Below are positions 21,036 to 35,170 of a stretch of 64,000 nt of DNA, piece by piece; position 1 is the stretch's first letter, and the number at the start of each line of letters is the position of its first letter. This DNA comes from Mycolicibacterium aromaticivorans JS19b1 = JCM 16368 (GTDB lineage: Bacteria; Actinomycetota; Actinomycetes; Mycobacteriales; Mycobacteriaceae): NCBI RefSeq assembly GCF_000559085.1, contig NZ_JALN02000001.1, positions 2,666,001-2,730,000 of the forward strand, written 5' to 3'. The position numbers and the translations under genes are program-made. The notes beneath the pieces are model-generated. The model was given only the letters and a program-made list of their open reading frames with translations. It was not told the origin of the DNA and searched no databases.

Positions 21036-21064
21036 TTGGCACCCGCCCCGAAAACTGTTAGCTT
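21036..21064 (+). promoter_or_regulatory. Probable dnaA promoter
   Basis: TTGGCA (21036-21041) and TAGCTT (21059-21064), separated by 17 bases, are a good match to a housekeeping SigA promoter. Transcription would start near 21071, leaving a leader of about 230 bases that contains the DnaA boxes at 21207-21238. Confidence 0.6.
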
Positions 21065-21206
21065 CTGCCAAAGCCGTTTCAGATCGAGGCGGCGCGCAAT
21101 CACCAAGCGGGGGAACAGGTCGGCGAACGGTCCACACGAGATCAATGCGGGGATTACTGCCGACCCGCGACCCTGCGCCGATATGCTCCGAGGCGAACCG
21201 ACTGTC

Positions 21207-21238
21207 CTGTCCACACCTGTGGATAACTATGTGGACAG
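21207..21238. promoter_or_regulatory. Three DnaA boxes upstream of dnaA
   Basis: CTGTCCACA (21207-21215, plus), TTATCCACA (21218-21226, minus) and CTGTCCACA (21230-21238, minus). The middle one is the canonical bacterial DnaA box and the outer two differ from the mycobacterial TTGTCCACA by one base. They lie 61-92 bases before the dnaA start, so autoregulation by DnaA or RNAP blocking is inferred. Confidence 0.8.
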
Positions 21239-21298
21239 ATCGTTCGTCGGCTCAGCTATTGGTTTCTTGCCCGACCTTGCGACCAGGGGGATCTGTCG

Positions 21299-22801
21299 TT
21301 GACCGATGATCCCGGTTCAGCGTTCGCCACGGTGTGGAGTTCGGTTGTCGCCGAGCTCAACGGCGACGGAACTGCGGACCAGCGCCCCAGTAACGGAACT
21401 GGTGGCGATGCACCGCTGACTCCGCAGCAACGCGCGTGGCTCAAGTTGGTTCAACCACTCACGATCGCCGAGGGCTTCGCCCTGCTGTCTGTGCCGAGCA
21501 GCTTCGTGCAGAACGAGATCGAACGGCATCTGCGGACCCAGATCGTCGACGCCCTCAGCCGGCGCCTGGGTCAGCGGGTCGAACTCGGTGTCCGGATCGC
21601 TCCGCCCTCGCTGGAAGCCGACAACGAACCCGCCCCAGCGGAGCCGGCCGTCGTCGACTCCGACCTCGACGAGGTGGACGAAGACCGCGAGGCGCTCGCC
21701 AGCGCTCACGAGACCTGGCCGAGTTACTTCATCGAGCGGCCCCGCAGTAACCCGTCGGCCGAAGCGCCCGGCATCAGCCTCAACCGCCGCTACACCTTTG
21801 ACACGTTCGTCATCGGTGCTTCAAACCGGTTCGCCCACGCGGCGGCCCTGGCGATCGCCGAGGCGCCGGCTCGCGCGTACAACCCCTTGTTCATCTGGGG
21901 TGAGTCCGGACTGGGTAAGACCCACCTGCTGCACGCCGCCGGAAATTATGCGCAACGGCTGTTTCCCGGCATGCGGGTGAAGTACGTCTCCACCGAAGAG
22001 TTCACCAACGACTTCATCAACTCGCTGCGCGACGACCGTAAGGTCGCGTTCAAACGCAGCTATCGCGACATCGACGTGCTCCTGGTGGACGACATCCAGT
22101 TCATCGAAGGCAAAGAAGGTATTCAGGAAGAGTTCTTTCATACCTTCAATACGCTGCACAACGCCAACAAGCAGATCGTGATCTCGTCCGACCGGCCGCC
22201 CAAACAGCTGGCGACCCTCGAAGATCGGCTACGGACCAGGTTCGAGTGGGGACTGATCACCGACGTCCAGCCGCCCGAACTCGAAACCCGCATCGCGATC
22301 TTGCGGAAGAAGGCGCAGATGGAGCGCCTCGACGTCCCCGATGACGTCCTGGAGCTCATCGCCAGCAGCATCGAGCGCAACATTCGCGAGCTCGAGGGTG
22401 CGTTGATCCGTGTCACCGCGTTCGCCTCGCTGAACAAGACACCGATCGACAAGGCTCTCGCCGAGATCGTGTTGCGTGACCTGATCGCCGATGCCGGCAC
22501 CATGCAGATCAGCACCGCGGCCATCATGGCGGCCACCGCCGAGTATTTCGACACCACCGTCGAGGAATTGCGGGGGCCGGGCAAGACCCGGGCACTGGCT
22601 CAATCGCGGCAGATCGCCATGTATCTGTGCCGTGAGCTCACTGACTTGTCACTGCCCAAGATCGGGCAGGCGTTCGGCCGTGACCACACCACGGTCATGT
22701 ACGCGGAGAAGAAGATTCGCGGTGAAATGGCCCATCGGCGTGAGGTGTTCGATCACGTCAAGGAGCTCACCACCCGGATCCGCCAGCGTTCCAAGCGCTG
22801 A
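21299..22801 (+). CDS. dnaA: Chromosomal replication initiator DnaA
   Basis: A 500-residue AAA+ initiator that binds DnaA boxes and melts oriC. Domain I is at the N-terminus ([26 protein letters not shown]), and a disordered acidic linker follows. Domain III has Walker A (GESGLGKTH) and Walker B ([12 protein letters not shown]). Domain IV carries the DNA-binding signature [18 protein letters not shown] start at 21299, with AGGGGG upstream, opens [13 protein letters not shown]. It is intact and of usual length. Confidence 0.98.
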   Translation: MTDDPGSAFATVWSSVVAELNGDGTADQRPSNGTGGDAPLTPQQRAWLKLVQPLTIAEGFALLSVPSSFVQNEIERHLRTQIVDALSRRLGQRVELGVRIAPPSLEADNEPAPAEPAVVDSDLDEVDEDREALASAHETWPSYFIERPRSNPSAEAPGISLNRRYTFDTFVIGASNRFAHAAALAIAEAPARAYNPLFIWGESGLGKTHLLHAAGNYAQRLFPGMRVKYVSTEEFTNDFINSLRDDRKVAFKRSYRDIDVLLVDDIQFIEGKEGIQEEFFHTFNTLHNANKQIVISSDRPPKQLATLEDRLRTRFEWGLITDVQPPELETRIAILRKKAQMERLDVPDDVLELIASSIERNIRELEGALIRVTAFASLNKTPIDKALAEIVLRDLIADAGTMQISTAAIMAATAEYFDTTVEELRGPGKTRALAQSRQIAMYLCRELTDLSLPKIGQAFGRDHTTVMYAEKKIRGEMAHRREVFDHVKELTTRIRQRSKR

Positions 22802-23312
22802 AATCTCCACTTTTTCTGTCATCGCCGCGAAAAACTTCGGCCACTGTCGTACCACCCGTCACACTCTGGGCTTGTGTACACGGTTGTGGACAACACCTCA
22901 CATCGCGGCGGAAGTATCGGAATGACAATGAACAACCACCGGCTGTGCACACCAGTCCTGTGATTCGCCCCCGGTCATGCACAACTGGTCCACATGGCGT
23001 CACACCGCCGGAGCAGGCAATCGGTCGGCTAGTCCACAGGTTGCACAGGCCCTATTACTATTACCGTTCTCTCTCTTCCATTTTCTTCTTTGAAGACAGG
23101 GTTGGGGAGCAGCCGGTTCACAGCGCATCCGGCACGGTGTCGCGGCGCTCTTGTCACCGCGATCGATTAGCTTTCAAGATGGCGCCCGACGCTCTACGGT
23201 TGTTCTTCTGACTGCCGTTCAGCGGCTGTCGCTCACAGATCGCGCCCATCCGTGCTCCGGCACGCGGTGGACTCTGGTCGGGGTTATTGGGTGATGAAGG
23301 GACTATGTAGAC
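22802..23312. other. oriC: oriC, dnaA-dnaN intergenic region
   Basis: A 511-base non-coding gap. A perfect TTGTCCACA box lies on the minus strand at 22885-22893. One-mismatch boxes are TGGTCCACA at 22986-22994 and TAGTCCACA at 23030-23038; weaker ones surround 22872 and 22943. An AT-rich, pyrimidine-rich stretch (about 23050-23095, CTATTACTATTACC then TTCTCTCTCTTCC) follows and is the likely unwinding element. Mycobacterial origins are known to lie in this gap. Confidence 0.92.
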
Positions 23313-24500
23313 GTGGCAACGACGACGGTTGGCTCCGACCTGAAGTTCCGCTTGGTGCGGGAGGACTTCGCCGACGCGGTGGCCTGGGTTGCCCGTAATC
23401 TTCCGACCCGGCCGACGGTCCCGGTGCTGGCCGGCGTGCTGCTCACCGGTACCGATGAGGGTTTGACCATCTCCGGCTTCGATTACGAGGTGTCGGCCGA
23501 GGTCCGGGTTCCCGCCGAAATCGCCTCTCCTGGAAGTGTTTTGGTGTCCGGTCGGTTGCTGTCCGACATCACCAGGGCGTTGCCGGCCAAGCCGGTGGAC
23601 GTCAGCGTCGAAGGCACCCGCGTGGCGCTGAGCTGTGGAAGCGCTCGGTTCTCGCTGCCGACCATGGCTGTCGAGGACTACCCGGCGCTGCCGGAACTGC
23701 CCGAGGAGACCGGTGTCATCTCCGCCGATCTGTTCGGTGAGGCGATCGGCCAGGTGGCCGTTGCCGCCGGTCGCGACGACACGCTGCCGATGCTGACCGG
23801 GATCCGGGTGGAGATTTCCGGTGAGACAGTGGTTTTGGCCGCGACCGACCGGTTCCGGTTGGCCGTGCGTGAACTGACCTGGTCGACCTCCTCCCCCAGC
23901 CTGGAAGCCGCGGTGCTGGTGCCGGCCAAGACGTTGGCCGAAGCGGCCAAGGCCGGGACGTCCGGCTCTGAGGTTCACCTGGCTCTGGGTGCAGGTTCGG
24001 CAGTGGGCAAGGAAGGCCTGTTGGGCATCCGTAGCGGCGGCAAGCGCAGCACCACTCGCCTGCTCGACGCCGAGTTCCCGAAGTTCCGTCAGCTGCTGCC
24101 CGCCGAGCACACCGCGGTGGCGACCATCGGAGTCGGTGAGCTCACCGAAGCGATCAAGCGTGTGGCATTGGTTGCCGATCGAGGCGCGCAGGTCCGGATG
24201 GAATTCGGCGACGGAGTCTTGCACCTGTCGGCCGGTGCCGATGACGTCGGCCGCGCCGAGGAAGACTTGGATGTCGAGTTCGCCGGCGAGCCGCTGACGA
24301 TCGCCTTCAACCCCACCTACCTGACCGACGGTCTGGGGTCGCTGCATTCCGACCGGGTGACGTTCGGATTCACCACTCCCAGCCGCCCAGCGGTGTTGCG
24401 CCCCGCGAATGCGGAAACACAGGTAGATGGCACCGGACCGTTCCCGGCTGTTCAGACCGACTACGTATACCTGTTGATGCCGGTCCGTCTGCCAGGCTGA
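23313..24500 (+). CDS. dnaN: DNA polymerase III beta sliding clamp
   Basis: A 395-residue sliding clamp; a dimer encircles DNA and tethers the polymerase and other partners. Three repeated clamp domains are visible (about 1-125, 130-250, 255-395), including [12 protein letters not shown] and the closing [12 protein letters not shown], the family C-terminus. The GTG at 23313 is chosen ([14 protein letters not shown]); GAAGGGA lies 11 bases upstream. Confidence 0.97.
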   Translation: MATTTVGSDLKFRLVREDFADAVAWVARNLPTRPTVPVLAGVLLTGTDEGLTISGFDYEVSAEVRVPAEIASPGSVLVSGRLLSDITRALPAKPVDVSVEGTRVALSCGSARFSLPTMAVEDYPALPELPEETGVISADLFGEAIGQVAVAAGRDDTLPMLTGIRVEISGETVVLAATDRFRLAVRELTWSTSSPSLEAAVLVPAKTLAEAAKAGTSGSEVHLALGAGSAVGKEGLLGIRSGGKRSTTRLLDAEFPKFRQLLPAEHTAVATIGVGELTEAIKRVALVADRGAQVRMEFGDGVLHLSAGADDVGRAEEDLDVEFAGEPLTIAFNPTYLTDGLGSLHSDRVTFGFTTPSRPAVLRPANAETQVDGTGPFPAVQTDYVYLLMPVRLPG

Positions 24501-24527
24501 CCGGATCCCCGACGTAGAGAGGCAGTC

Positions 24528-25421
24528 ATGCAGCTGGGTTTGGTCGGTCTTGGCAAAATGGGCTTCAACATGCGCCAGCGGTTGCGCGAAGGCGGACACG
24601 AAGTCATCGGGTACGACCCCAGACCCGAAGTCACCGACGTTCCGACCCTGGCCGCGCTCGCCGAGGCGCTCAGCGCTCCACGGGTGATCTGGGTAATGGT
24701 GCCGTCCGGGCCGATCACCGATGACACGATCAGCTCGCTGGCGGAGGTGCTCAGCCCGGGTGACCTGGTCGTCGACGGCGGCAACTCCAAGTACACCGAA
24801 GATGGTCCGCACGCGGAATTGCTTGGCAAGAAGGGTATTTCGTTTGTCGACGCTGGTGTGTCCGGCGGCATCTGGGGTCTGGCCGAGGGCTACGGCCTGA
24901 TGGTCGGCGGTAGCGACGAGGACGTCGCGCGGGTGATGCCCATCTTCGACACGTTGCGTCCGCCTGGTGATCTGGCCGACGGTTTCGTGCATGCTGGCCC
25001 GGTCGGTGCGGGTCACTACGCCAAAATGGTCCACAACGGTATCGAGTACGGGCTCATGATGGCCTACGCCGAGGGATACGAGTTGCTGGCTGCCGAACCG
25101 CTGATCACAGACACGCAAGCGGTGATCCAGGCGTGGACCAACGGCACTGTCGTGCGGTCGTGGCTGCAGCAGCTGCTGGCCAAGGCTCTCAAGGAAGACC
25201 CCGCGTTCGACGCGATCTCGGGTTACACCGAGGATTCCGGCGAGGGCCGCTGGACGGTGGAAGAGGCCATCCGTCACCGGGTGCCGATGCCGGTGATCGC
25301 AGCGTCGCTGTTCGCACGTTTCGCATCGCGGCAAGAAGATTCGCCGACGATGAAAGCTGTTTCGGCACTGCGTAATCAGTTCGGTGGGCACGCGGTCAAG
25401 CGGGTCTCGGTGTCGGGATAA
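24528..25421 (+). CDS. gnd: 6-phosphogluconate dehydrogenase, decarboxylating (short form)
   Basis: A 297-residue enzyme of the pentose phosphate pathway that turns 6-phosphogluconate into ribulose 5-phosphate and CO2. The Rossmann motif GLVGLGKMGFNM, the VVDGGNSKYTEDG motif and the catalytic GAGHYAKMVHNGIEYG are all present. It is the shorter YqeC/Gnd type, usually NAD-linked. Its insertion between dnaN and recF is known from M. smegmatis and absent from M. tuberculosis. It is 27 bases after dnaN and 9 before recF, so it probably shares their transcript. Confidence 0.95.
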   Translation: MQLGLVGLGKMGFNMRQRLREGGHEVIGYDPRPEVTDVPTLAALAEALSAPRVIWVMVPSGPITDDTISSLAEVLSPGDLVVDGGNSKYTEDGPHAELLGKKGISFVDAGVSGGIWGLAEGYGLMVGGSDEDVARVMPIFDTLRPPGDLADGFVHAGPVGAGHYAKMVHNGIEYGLMMAYAEGYELLAAEPLITDTQAVIQAWTNGTVVRSWLQQLLAKALKEDPAFDAISGYTEDSGEGRWTVEEAIRHRVPMPVIAASLFARFASRQEDSPTMKAVSALRNQFGGHAVKRVSVSG

Positions 25422-25430
25422 CCAGCCGCA

Positions 25431-26579
25431 ATGTATGTCCGGCACCTGACACTTCGCGACTTCCGGTCGTGGGAAGGTGTTGATCTCGAATTGGCGCCGG
25501 GCCGAACGGTGTTCGTCGGACCCAACGGGTTCGGAAAAACGAATCTTGTTGAAGCGCTGTGGTATTGCGCAACGCTGGGATCGCACCGGGTCGCCACCGA
25601 CGCGCCTCTGATCCGCGCCGGCGCCGAACGCGCGGTGGTATCGACCATCGTCGTCAACGAAGGTAGGGAACTGGCGATCGATCTCGAGATCGCGGCCGGG
25701 CGAGCCAACAAGGCTCGACTGAACCGTTCCCCGGTACGCAGCACCCGCGACATCCTCGGTGCGGTGCGCGCCGTGCTGTTCGCGCCCGAGGATCTGGCTT
25801 TGGTCCGCGGCGATCCCGGCGAACGCAGGCGCTACCTCGACGAGCTTGCCTCGGTGCGGCGGCCGCGGGTCGCGGCGATCCGCGCCGACTACGACAAGGT
25901 GCTCAAACAGCGCACGGCGTTGTTGAAATCCGCTGCAGGAGCACGCTTTCGAGGTGATTCCGGGGTGCTGGAGACCCTCGACGTGTGGGATGGCCACCTG
26001 GCCGCGCACGGGGCACAGCTGATGGCGGCCCGGATCGAGCTGACGAATCTTCTGGCACCTGAGGTGGAGAAGGCTTATCAGCTGTTGGCTCCGGCGTCTC
26101 GTCCGGCGGCGATCAGTTATCGCAGCAGCGTCCTCGACGGGACGGACGACGGTCACGACGCCGAGTATCTCGAGGCCGCTCTGCTGGCGGGACTGGCGGC
26201 GCGGCGCGGCGCGGAACTAGAACGCGGGATGTGCCTGGTCGGACCACACCGCGACGACGTGGAACTGCGGCTCGGTGATCAGCCGGCCAAGGGGTTCGCC
26301 AGTCACGGCGAATCCTGGTCGATGGCATTGGCGTTGCGGCTGGCGTCCTATGAACTGTTGCGCACCGAGGGCAGCGAACCGGTGCTGATCCTCGACGACG
26401 TGTTCGCCGAGCTGGACAACGCGCGGCGGCGGGCCTTGGCCGGTGTGGCCGCCGACGCCGAGCAGGTACTCATCACCGCGGCCGTCGGGGAAGACATCCC
26501 GAGCGATTGGGACGCCACCCGGATCGGCATCAGCTTGCGTGACGACGACGGCGGCCGGATGTCGGAGGTGGTGACATGA
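25431..26579 (+). CDS. recF: Recombination protein RecF
   Basis: A 382-residue SMC-like ATPase that loads RecA at single-strand gaps. Seen: [21 protein letters not shown], Walker [16 protein letters not shown], the ABC-type signature region near [17 protein letters not shown] and Walker [13 protein letters not shown]. The stop overlaps the dciA start (ATGA, 26576-26579). Confidence 0.97.
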   Translation: MYVRHLTLRDFRSWEGVDLELAPGRTVFVGPNGFGKTNLVEALWYCATLGSHRVATDAPLIRAGAERAVVSTIVVNEGRELAIDLEIAAGRANKARLNRSPVRSTRDILGAVRAVLFAPEDLALVRGDPGERRRYLDELASVRRPRVAAIRADYDKVLKQRTALLKSAAGARFRGDSGVLETLDVWDGHLAAHGAQLMAARIELTNLLAPEVEKAYQLLAPASRPAAISYRSSVLDGTDDGHDAEYLEAALLAGLAARRGAELERGMCLVGPHRDDVELRLGDQPAKGFASHGESWSMALALRLASYELLRTEGSEPVLILDDVFAELDNARRRALAGVAADAEQVLITAAVGEDIPSDWDATRIGISLRDDDGGRMSEVVT

Positions 26580-27139
26580 CCGAACCAGAGGACGAGCCGG
26601 CCGGTCCGCCCGAGCACCTCGCGAATCTGGCCGGGATGGATCTGGTGCGCCGCGCATTGGAGGAAGCCCGCGGTGCGGCCCGCAGCCAGGGCAAGGAAGT
26701 CGGTCGTGGCGGCCGCTCTCCCCGGGCCAGGCGAGGCGCCGAGCGGGGCAGTCGCCGGACCTGGTCGGGGCCCGGGCCGGATCGCCGTGATCCACAGACG
26801 TTCGGGACAGCCGCCAACGACCTGGCGAAATCGCGCGGTTGGACGGGCCGGGTCGCCGAGGGCGCGGTGTTCGCGCAGTGGGCGACGGTGGTCGGCGAGC
26901 AGATCGCCGAGCACGCCCAGCCGATCGCGCTGCGCGACGGTGTGTTGAGCGTGGCCGCCGAATCGACCGCGTGGGCGACCCAGTTGCGGATGGTGCAGTC
27001 GCAGCTGTTGGCCAAGATCGCCGCCGCGGTCGGCGACGGGGTGGTGAAGTCGATGAAGATCACCGGTCCGGTGGCTCCGTCGTGGCGAAAGGGTCCGCTG
27101 CACATCTCTGGGCGCGGGCCGCGCGACACCTACGGGTGA
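26576..27139 (+). CDS. dciA: DciA-type replicative helicase operator (DUF721)
   Basis: A 187-residue protein equivalent to Rv0004. The C-terminal DUF721 domain is clear: [21 protein letters not shown] then [15 protein letters not shown]. DciA is the ancestral helicase loader or operator in bacteria without DnaC/DnaI and is needed for DnaB function in mycobacteria. The N-terminal half is basic and disordered. Coupled to recF by a 4-base overlap. Confidence 0.9.
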   Translation: MTEPEDEPAGPPEHLANLAGMDLVRRALEEARGAARSQGKEVGRGGRSPRARRGAERGSRRTWSGPGPDRRDPQTFGTAANDLAKSRGWTGRVAEGAVFAQWATVVGEQIAEHAQPIALRDGVLSVAAESTAWATQLRMVQSQLLAKIAAAVGDGVVKSMKITGPVAPSWRKGPLHISGRGPRDTYG

Positions 27140-27291
27140 GCCGCACCACCACTGTCGGCTGACAGCCACGAGACGCGCGCCGACCACAGTGTCAAGCGTC
27201 ACCACGTATGCCGATCCGCGAAATTCCGTGCACGGGTCAACTAGGTGTGTAGAAACGCGGCCGCAGAATCAGTCCGGAACGCACTTACCGG

Positions 27292-27297
27292 TAGACT
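27292..27297 (+). promoter_or_regulatory. Possible gyrB promoter -10 box
   Basis: TAGACT fits TANNNT and lies 66 bases before the gyrB start in the 223-base dciA-gyrB gap. No convincing -35 is visible. A ribosome site AAGGAG (27345-27350) lies downstream, 12 bases before the GTG. Confidence 0.4.
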
Positions 27298-27323
27298 GGA
27301 CAAGACCCGCGCGCGGCCGGTGA

Positions 27324-29375
<2,052 letters not shown>

Positions 29376-29413
29376 TGACGCACCGCCCTTCGTAGGGACA
29401 ACAGAGGAATCAC

Positions 29414-31945
<2,532 letters not shown>

Positions 31946-31974
31946 CGCGGCGGGGCGACAGGTTAGGAGTGGTG

Positions 31975-32859
31975 GTGAGCGCACCGAACGAGCCGGGCCA
32001 ACCCGGACCGAGTGAGGGCCCGGCCAACGGGCCCGGCTCGGCCGAGCGGACCGGTCCCCGACTCACCAATGGCGAGTCCGGCGAGGCCCCACCGTGGCAG
32101 CGCGGTGCTGCGCGAGCGCGGCAGGGCGGGACACCCCAGCGACCGGCCGGTGAGGGGCAACCTCGCCAGGCGCAGCCGGGAGGCCCGGGCCTCGAGCAAC
32201 GGGTGAACCGTTTCATCAGCGGCACCGCCGCACCCGATCTTGGGTCGGGCGGTCCGCAACAGTCGGAGCGAAAGCCAGAGCCCCGGGCCGAACTTCGTCC
32301 CGACGCCCGGCCCGAAGTCCGGCCGGAGCCGCGCGCCGAGGGCAACCGTCCCGAGGGCTATGTCAGCGAGCTACCGGATCTGTCGGGCGTCGCCCCGCCC
32401 AAGCCGGTTGCGCAGCAACGCAAACCGGCGCCCGAGCAGCCGGCGCGATCGGCCGGGCAGTCCACCCGCGTTCAGGTGGGTGCCAACCGCGCTCGCGGGC
32501 CGGTGCGGGCCAGCATGCAGATTCGGCGCATCGATCCATGGAGCGCACTGAAGGTGTCGCTTCTGCTGTCGGTGGCGTTGTTCTTCGTGTGGATGGTCGC
32601 GGTGGCATTCCTGTATCTGGTGCTGGGCGGTATGGGCGTGTGGAGCAAGCTGAACAGCAACGTCGGCGACTTGCTGACGGCAACCAGCGGTGGCGGCGGC
32701 GAGCTGGTGTCCAGTGGCGCGATCTTCGGGGGAGCGGCGCTCATCGGACTGGTGAACATCGTGCTGCTGACGGCGATGGCCACGGTCGGAGCGTTCATCT
32801 ACAACCTCAGCACCGACATCGTCGGCGGTATCGAGGTCACGCTGGCCGACCGGGACTAG
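31975..32859 (+). CDS. DUF3566 membrane protein (Rv0007)
   Basis: A 294-residue protein. The first two thirds are disordered and Pro/Gly/Arg-rich. The C-terminal DUF3566 domain has two membrane segments ([20 protein letters not shown] and [20 protein letters not shown]) around a short outer loop. Three successive GTG codons start the frame. The third, at 31975, has AGGA at a normal distance and is preferred. It follows gyrA at 29 bases and matches Rv0007. Function is unknown; the position suggests a growth or envelope role. Confidence 0.85.
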   Translation: MSAPNEPGQPGPSEGPANGPGSAERTGPRLTNGESGEAPPWQRGAARARQGGTPQRPAGEGQPRQAQPGGPGLEQRVNRFISGTAAPDLGSGGPQQSERKPEPRAELRPDARPEVRPEPRAEGNRPEGYVSELPDLSGVAPPKPVAQQRKPAPEQPARSAGQSTRVQVGANRARGPVRASMQIRRIDPWSALKVSLLLSVALFFVWMVAVAFLYLVLGGMGVWSKLNSNVGDLLTATSGGGGELVSSGAIFGGAALIGLVNIVLLTAMATVGAFIYNLSTDIVGGIEVTLADRD

Positions 32860-32874
32860 CGCCGGTGCACCGGT

Positions 32875-32904
32875 TTGGGTGCAGCACCCCCGGTGCGGTA
32901 ATCT
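32875..32904 (+). promoter_or_regulatory. Probable promoter of tRNA-Ile / tRNA-Ala
   Basis: TTGGGT (32875-32880) and TAATCT (32899-32904), spaced by 18 bases, lie just after the DUF3566 gene and 24 bases before tRNA-Ile, a good SigA-type fit. Confidence 0.5.
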
Positions 32905-32928
32905 CGGCGCTCGGTCGTATGCAAATAC

Positions 32929-33002
32929 GGGCCTATAGCTCAGGCGGTTAGAGCGCTTCGCTGATAACGAAGAGGTCGGAGGTTCGAGTCCTCCTAGGCC
33001 CA
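32929..33002 (+). tRNA. ileT: tRNA-Ile (GAT anticodon)
   Basis: A 74-base cloverleaf. Acceptor arms GGGCCTA (32929-32935) and TAGGCCC (32995-33001) pair fully, followed by discriminator A. The anticodon GAT is at 32963-32965 in loop CTGATAA, and the T loop is TTCGAGT. CCA is not encoded. Confidence 0.97.
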
Positions 33003-33004
33003 CG

Positions 33005-33124
33005 ATGTCTCGGTCATCGGGAAGGGCGCCCGTGCGGATTGCATTGCTGTTGGCAGTGTTGGTCGCGGGCGCCGCGGTCATTCGGGCCCGTCGCGGCGAG
33101 GTTTGGCACACGCTCGACGATTGA
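33005..33124 (+). CDS. 39-residue membrane micropeptide between tRNA-Ile and tRNA-Ala
   Basis: An ATG at 33005, two bases after tRNA-Ile, opens a 39-codon frame, MSRSSGRAPVRIALLLAVLV continuing to a short tail EVWHTLDD. One hydrophobic segment is followed by RARRG and an acidic end. A very small actinobacterial family of about 39 residues (DLW-39) occurs near gyrA, and this gene may belong to it, though the tail here has VW rather than LW. The stop is 7 bases before tRNA-Ala, so it would be released from the tRNA transcript during processing. Expression is unproven. Confidence 0.55.
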   Translation: MSRSSGRAPVRIALLLAVLVAGAAVIRARRGEVWHTLDD

Positions 33125-33131
33125 GACGTAC

Positions 33132-33204
33132 GGGGCCTTAGCTCAGTTGGTAGAGCGCTGCCTTTGCAAGGCAGATGTCAGGAGTTCGAATCTCCTAGGC
33201 TCCA
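33132..33204 (+). tRNA. alaT: tRNA-Ala (TGC anticodon)
   Basis: A 73-base cloverleaf. Acceptor arms GGGGCCT (33132-33138) and AGGCTCC (33197-33203) pair with one G-T wobble. The anticodon TGC is at 33165-33167 in the loop TTTGCAA, and the discriminator is A at 33204. CCA is not encoded. Probably cotranscribed with tRNA-Ile. Confidence 0.97.
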
Positions 33205-33225
33205 CAAGAATGGCGCGAGGCGCAA

Positions 33226-33372
33226 TCAGCCCCTGGCAGGTACCGCCAGGCGACGCGGAAGCGTCTTCTTGCACTGGCGACAGGTGAACGTGTCCTTGTC
33301 GATGAACAGCGTCTGCTCGTGGCTGCAGATCGCGCACTTGACCTTCTGATGCGAAAGGCTCCCCCAACCCAT
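33226..33372 (-). CDS. Small zinc-ribbon protein (48-51 residues)
   Basis: A short frame, MGWGSLSHQKVKCAICSHEQ continuing to TCRQCKKTLPRRLAVPARG. Two CxxC knuckles (CAIC and CRQC) are 17 residues apart, a compact zinc ribbon. I do not recognise the family; such mini zinc ribbons often bind nucleic acid or protein. An in-frame ATG at 33381 adds three residues (MFG). TAACGT lies five bases before that ATG and could give a leaderless transcript. It is convergent with tRNA-Ala, 21 bases away. The 190-base gap upstream, to cwsA, shows nothing else. Confidence 0.65.
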   Translation of the reverse strand: MGWGSLSHQKVKCAICSHEQTLFIDKDTFTCRQCKKTLPRRLAVPARG

Positions 33373-33572
33373 GCCGAACATAATGCACGTTAGGGCGGAC
33401 GCGGCAAAGCAAAATCGCTGACAGACCGCAACATGTAATTGAGTAGTTCAGCAAACTAAGATTCGCCGCTGTCGCGGGCAGGGCGATCGCGACCGCAAAT
33501 GTTGTTGCGCAGCAACCGGACTCAATACCCAGCGGCATACCGACGGCCGGCAACAGCCGCCTCGCTGCCGGG

Positions 33573-33983
33573 TCAAATCTTCGGCGACACCTCGACGCTC
33601 GGCGGCAGCGCGGACGGCTCGGGCGTCGACGATCGCCTCGTGATCACGAACGCCACAGCCCCGCCGACGGTTGCCAGCCCCAGGAAGCCGAACACGAACA
33701 GCCGCCGCCTGCGCCGCCGATGCTGCGCCGTGCGGACGTCGTGAAGAACCTGCGGAAGCTCGGCCACCACCTGCTTGACCGCCTCGAGTTCGGCCCCGAC
33801 TTCCTGCTGCACGGCACGGGCCTCGCGGGCGCGGCGCCTGAGCGCGACTGCGGCCGATTCCGCTGAATTCGCGGTGATGCCGACCACGCCGCGGGTGATG
33901 TCCACCGGGCCTACGGCGGTGTAGTGCAGTCCGCGGTTGAGCCGCTCGCGCGATGTGAGTTTGGCTTCATTCTTGCGACCCAT
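33573..33983 (-). CDS. cwsA: Cell wall synthesis protein CwsA
   Basis: A 136-residue protein with a basic N-terminus (MGRKNEAKLTSRERLNRG), a central helical region (SAAVALRRRAREARAVQQEV) and a C-terminal membrane segment (LFVFGFLGLATVGGAVAFVI) with a short outer tail. It matches Rv0008c, which interacts with CrgA and Wag31 and affects polar growth and division; crgA is nearby at 35260-35541. The ATG at 33983 is preferred because GGGAGG ends 6 bases before it; an ATG two codons upstream would have no spacer. Confidence 0.88.
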   Translation of the reverse strand: MGRKNEAKLTSRERLNRGLHYTAVGPVDITRGVVGITANSAESAAVALRRRAREARAVQQEVGAELEAVKQVVAELPQVLHDVRTAQHRRRRRRLFVFGFLGLATVGGAVAFVITRRSSTPEPSALPPSVEVSPKI

Positions 33984-34089
33984 GTCCATCCTCCCGACCG
34001 GTGGCGCGCTGATGCCGTCAACACTGCCACAGCGCCACGGGGGTGGCCGCGGGATCGGGCACCGGCTCCTAGTGGCACACTGAGTTCCC

Positions 34090-34617
34090 GTGACGAGCGA
34101 CATCGCAACCGCAACAGCGACCCTGCACACGAACCGCGGCGACATCAAGATCGCCCTGTTCGGTAACCACGCCCCCAAGACCGTCGCCAACTTCGTTGGT
34201 CTGGCTCAGGGCACCAAGGAGTACTCGACGGAGAACGCGTCGGGCAGCACCTCGGGCCCCTTCTACGACGGCGCCGTCTTCCACCGCGTCATCGACGGAT
34301 TCATGATCCAGGGCGGTGACCCGACGGGCACCGGCCGCGGCGGCCCGGGCTACAAGTTCGCCGACGAGTTCCACCCGGAGCTGCAGTTCGACAAGCCCTA
34401 CCTGCTGGCGATGGCCAACGCAGGGCCGGGCACCAACGGTTCCCAATTCTTCATCACTGTGGGCAAGACCCCGCACCTGAACCGTCGGCACACCATTTTC
34501 GGTGAGATCGTCGACCCCGAATCGCAGAAGGTCGTCGACGCGATCGCCACCACGGCGACCGATCGCAACGACCGGCCCACCGACGATGTGGTGATCGAGT
34601 CGATCACCATCTCCTGA
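34090..34617 (+). CDS. ppiA: Peptidyl-prolyl cis-trans isomerase, cyclophilin type
   Basis: A 175-residue cytoplasmic cyclophilin that speeds proline isomerisation in folding. Seen: [19 protein letters not shown] (catalytic Arg and Phe), GSQFFIT and HTIFGEI. A GTG start opens [14 protein letters not shown]. There is no signal peptide. It is monocistronic, ended by a strong hairpin at 34630-34673. Matches Rv0009. Confidence 0.96.
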   Translation: MTSDIATATATLHTNRGDIKIALFGNHAPKTVANFVGLAQGTKEYSTENASGSTSGPFYDGAVFHRVIDGFMIQGGDPTGTGRGGPGYKFADEFHPELQFDKPYLLAMANAGPGTNGSQFFITVGKTPHLNRRHTIFGEIVDPESQKVVDAIATTATDRNDRPTDDVVIESITIS

Positions 34618-34629
34618 CCGCATTGAGGC

Positions 34630-34673
34630 AGTACTGAGGGCGAGGATTCCGCGGAATCCTCGCCCTCAGTGCT
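34630..34673. terminator. Bidirectional hairpin terminator between ppiA and PH-domain gene
   Basis: A perfect 38-base palindrome (34633-34670) with arms starting ACTGAGGGCGAGGATTCCG, extended by three further pairs (one G-T). It has no U tract in either direction, but it separates two convergent genes and is a typical long-stem mycobacterial terminator. Confidence 0.8.
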
Positions 34674-34684
34674 CTCTCACCGGG

Positions 34685-35119
34685 CTAGCGGCGGCCGGCG
34701 AATCCCGCGTCGGTCAAGGCGTCCAGAACATCGACCGGGTCGGTTCCCAGGTCCCACCGGCTGAGCACGATCAGCCGGTCGGCGGTCGTGTCGACCTCGA
34801 GCAGTCGTGTCTTGCGGCCGATCCGGCGGAACTCGGTGATACGGATCAGCGTGATATCGGCTCGCGACAATGTTTGGGCGCGGAACCACCCGCGATACAC
34901 CAGCGCGTCACCGGTGATAGCCAGCCGGGGTCGTGCTCGCCATGATCCGACCGCGAACGCGACCAGTCCGAGCGCAGCAATCCCGGTGAGAATCCTGCCG
35001 GGCACGTCTGTGATGACGGTCACACAGACGATTGCCATCAAAAGGCCGCCGATCGCCAGAGCTGCGATGGCGGGAGTTTTCGGCGCCCACTCAGTTTGCT
35101 GCACGGCTGTCCTCGGCAC
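34685..35119 (-). CDS. Membrane PH-like domain protein (Rv0010c)
   Basis: A 144-residue protein. Two membrane segments (AIAALAIGGLLMAIVCVTVI and ILTGIAALGLVAFAVGSW) are followed by a bacterial PH-like domain (LAITGDALVYRGWFRAQTLSRADI through DRLIVLSRWDLG). It matches Rv0010c by position; function unknown. A GTG at 35119 is taken as the start; a GTG five codons later is an alternative. Confidence 0.8.
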   Translation of the reverse strand: MPRTAVQQTEWAPKTPAIAALAIGGLLMAIVCVTVITDVPGRILTGIAALGLVAFAVGSWRARPRLAITGDALVYRGWFRAQTLSRADITLIRITEFRRIGRKTRLLEVDTTADRLIVLSRWDLGTDPVDVLDALTDAGFAGRR

Positions 35120-35139
35120 CTCTACCGCGTGGTATGCAG

Positions 35140-35148
35140 TTATCCACA
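35140..35148 (+). promoter_or_regulatory. Isolated canonical DnaA box
   Basis: TTATCCACA, an exact match to the canonical box, lies 21 bases upstream of the PH-domain gene and about 12 kb from oriC. Whether DnaA binds here is unknown. Confidence 0.4.
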
Positions 35149-35170
35149 GGTGCTATCAACAATGGGGATG

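Larger units (their letters stand above)
20741..21298. other. rpmH-dnaA intergenic region (558 bases)
   Basis: This gap holds the divergent promoters of rpmH and dnaA and a cluster of three DnaA boxes near the dnaA start, annotated separately. I see no protein gene in it. Confidence 0.85.

Noticed and set aside
23154..26156. A 1000-codon open frame on the minus strand opposite dnaN-gnd-recF
   Set aside because: It is antisense to three well-recognised genes, has no family-like sequence, and is expected where GC-rich codons leave antisense frames free of stops.
34630..34673. Palindrome considered as a regulator site
   Set aside because: Its 38-base length and place between two convergent stops fit a terminator better.
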